A DNA stretch of 64,000 nt from Mercurialis annua (Eukaryota; Streptophyta; Magnoliopsida; Malpighiales; Euphorbiaceae). The translations under genes were made by a program, and so were the position numbers. Location of the stretch: assembly GCF_937616625.2 (NCBI RefSeq), contig NC_065576.1:19680001-19744000 (forward strand). The letters run 5' to 3'. Positions 63,356 through 64,000 of this stretch are shown here, one piece after another (position 1 is the stretch's first letter; each line of letters begins with the position of its first letter). The notes below the pieces were generated by a model that saw only the letters and a program-made list of their open reading frames with translations, was not told the origin of the DNA and searched no databases.

Positions 63356-64000
63356 TTAACCCTGACTCTTCTGCTGAGAGCTCTGCCTGGTACCATAGCT
63401 GCTAGAACCTCTACCGCCGTTGCCACGGCCTCCAAAACCACGCCCTCCAGAACCTCGGCCCCGCTGGCCACCAAAAGAAGTAGCAGGATAAGAAAACCCC
63501 ACCGGTGCAGAGAACGCTAGTCTCTGACTCTGATAGGATGGCTGAGCAACACTAGCTGCCAACATCTGCTGCCCAGATGCCTGACACTCCCTGACAAAGT
63601 GACACGGCTGGCCACAAGTGAAGCAACCTCCAGGTGCTAAATGACACTCACCCGAATGCCGACGTCTGCAATTCTGGCAGAAAGGAAAACTAGCACCTCC
63701 ACTTTTACCACGCCTAAAACTGCGGCTGCTACCGCTATTGGCTGCGTGTAAGGCTAATAGCTTTTCTTGACACCCCTCTTCTTGTTCTTGTATTGGGAAG
63801 GTGTCGATTGGTAGCTTCCACCACCACTCTAGTGTCCAGGACCAGAAGATTTCTTAGTCTGAGAAGAACAAGAAATCTCCCCAAACTGCAAAAACGAGCT
63901 CTCCAAACGACGAGCACTGTCCACCACGTCAGTAAAGTCTCTACGTGTCTCAGTAAGCAAAATCACAAAATTGCGCCCTAAGCCCTTTACATATCATTCG
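63356..64000 (-). pseudogene. Gag C-terminal part with zinc knuckles (runs off window)
   Basis: Entering at the right edge, the frame reads KGLGRNFVILLTETRRDF, then VDSARRLESSFLQFGEIS, typical of the end of the Tekay gag core. Stops interrupt it (for example after SSGPGH, near 63830, and after VKKSY, near 63757). Two zinc-binding motifs follow: CQNCRRRHSGEC and the CCHC knuckle CFTCGQPCHFVREC (63590-63680), in which the usual Gly before His is Cys. The tail is Gly/Arg-rich (GGQRGRGSGGRGFGGRG, about 63400-63480) and ends at a TAA at 63356. Gag and protease are in one frame. Confidence 0.9.

Larger units (their letters stand above)
57256..64000 (-). mobile_element. Tekay-type Ty3/gypsy chromovirus, 3' part
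   Basis: On the minus strand the order from the right edge is gag C-terminus with zinc knuckles, protease, RT, RNase H, integrase, chromodomain, polypurine tract and 3' LTR, the order of a gypsy chromovirus. The chromodomain and the integrase ending HIFHVSVLSKCISDPSHV point to the Tekay (Del) clade. Gag and pol share one frame where it is intact. The copy is dead: many stops, frameshifts and an integrase deletion. The 5' LTR and most of gag lie beyond the window. The left target duplication should be GTTAC (57251-57255). Confidence 0.95.

Noticed and set aside
63735..63917. 60-codon minus-strand frame starting MLVVWRARFC
   Set aside because: It is out of frame with the recognisable gag sequence (LESSFLQFGEIS), which occupies another frame of the same strand.

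Overview
The window looks like heterochromatin from a plant nuclear genome, most likely pericentromeric or centromere-adjacent. I see no host gene. Everything I can identify is either one AT-rich satellite family or transposable elements inserted into it. The plant assignment rests on three things: Ty3/gypsy chromovirus (Tekay/Del-type) pol sequences with an initiator-Met-tRNA primer site and a C-terminal chromodomain; a plant-type Mutator-like element (MULE); and GT-AG introns in its transposase. I cannot name the species.

Layout. Positions 1-2225, 2878-5669 and 5928-8814 are three minus-oriented LTRs of one family: the first runs off the window, the second lacks its left end, and the third is a clean solo LTR with a 5-bp target duplication. 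They are separated by short satellite pieces (2226-2877, 5670-5927). Satellite continues at 8815-13338. It is broken by a complete MULE (13339-18711) with ~230-bp terminal inverted repeats and a nearly intact but disabled transposase gene. Satellite resumes at 18712-22591. It is then broken by a plus-oriented LTR retrotransposon (22592-31372) whose 3' LTR was itself hit by a minus-oriented solo LTR (27277-30236). The longest satellite block, 31373-57255 (about 25.9 kb), follows. The right edge (57256-64000) is a minus-oriented Tekay-type element: 3' LTR, polypurine tract, chromodomain, broken integrase, RNase H, RT, protease and gag zinc knuckles, leaving the window inside gag.

The satellite totals about 35 kb, over half the window, always in the same orientation. 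It uses two subunits of about 29 and 30 bp, combined as 59-bp (A-B) and 88-bp (A-A-B) units. These are nested in higher-order repeats of about 0.97, 1.15, 2.2-2.5 and 3.35 kb. Removing each insertion with one copy of its target duplication restores the satellite phase, so this was one continuous array later invaded by mobile elements. Many stops in the transposon genes and many satellite variants are CpG or C-to-T type changes, as expected of old, methylated, silenced DNA.

The least expected structures are the two-subunit satellite (3 x 59 and 2 x 88 both come to about 177 bp, near a nucleosome repeat) and arrays of short palindromes beside the putative TATA boxes of the LTRs. The palindrome sequence changes from one LTR copy to another while its position stays.
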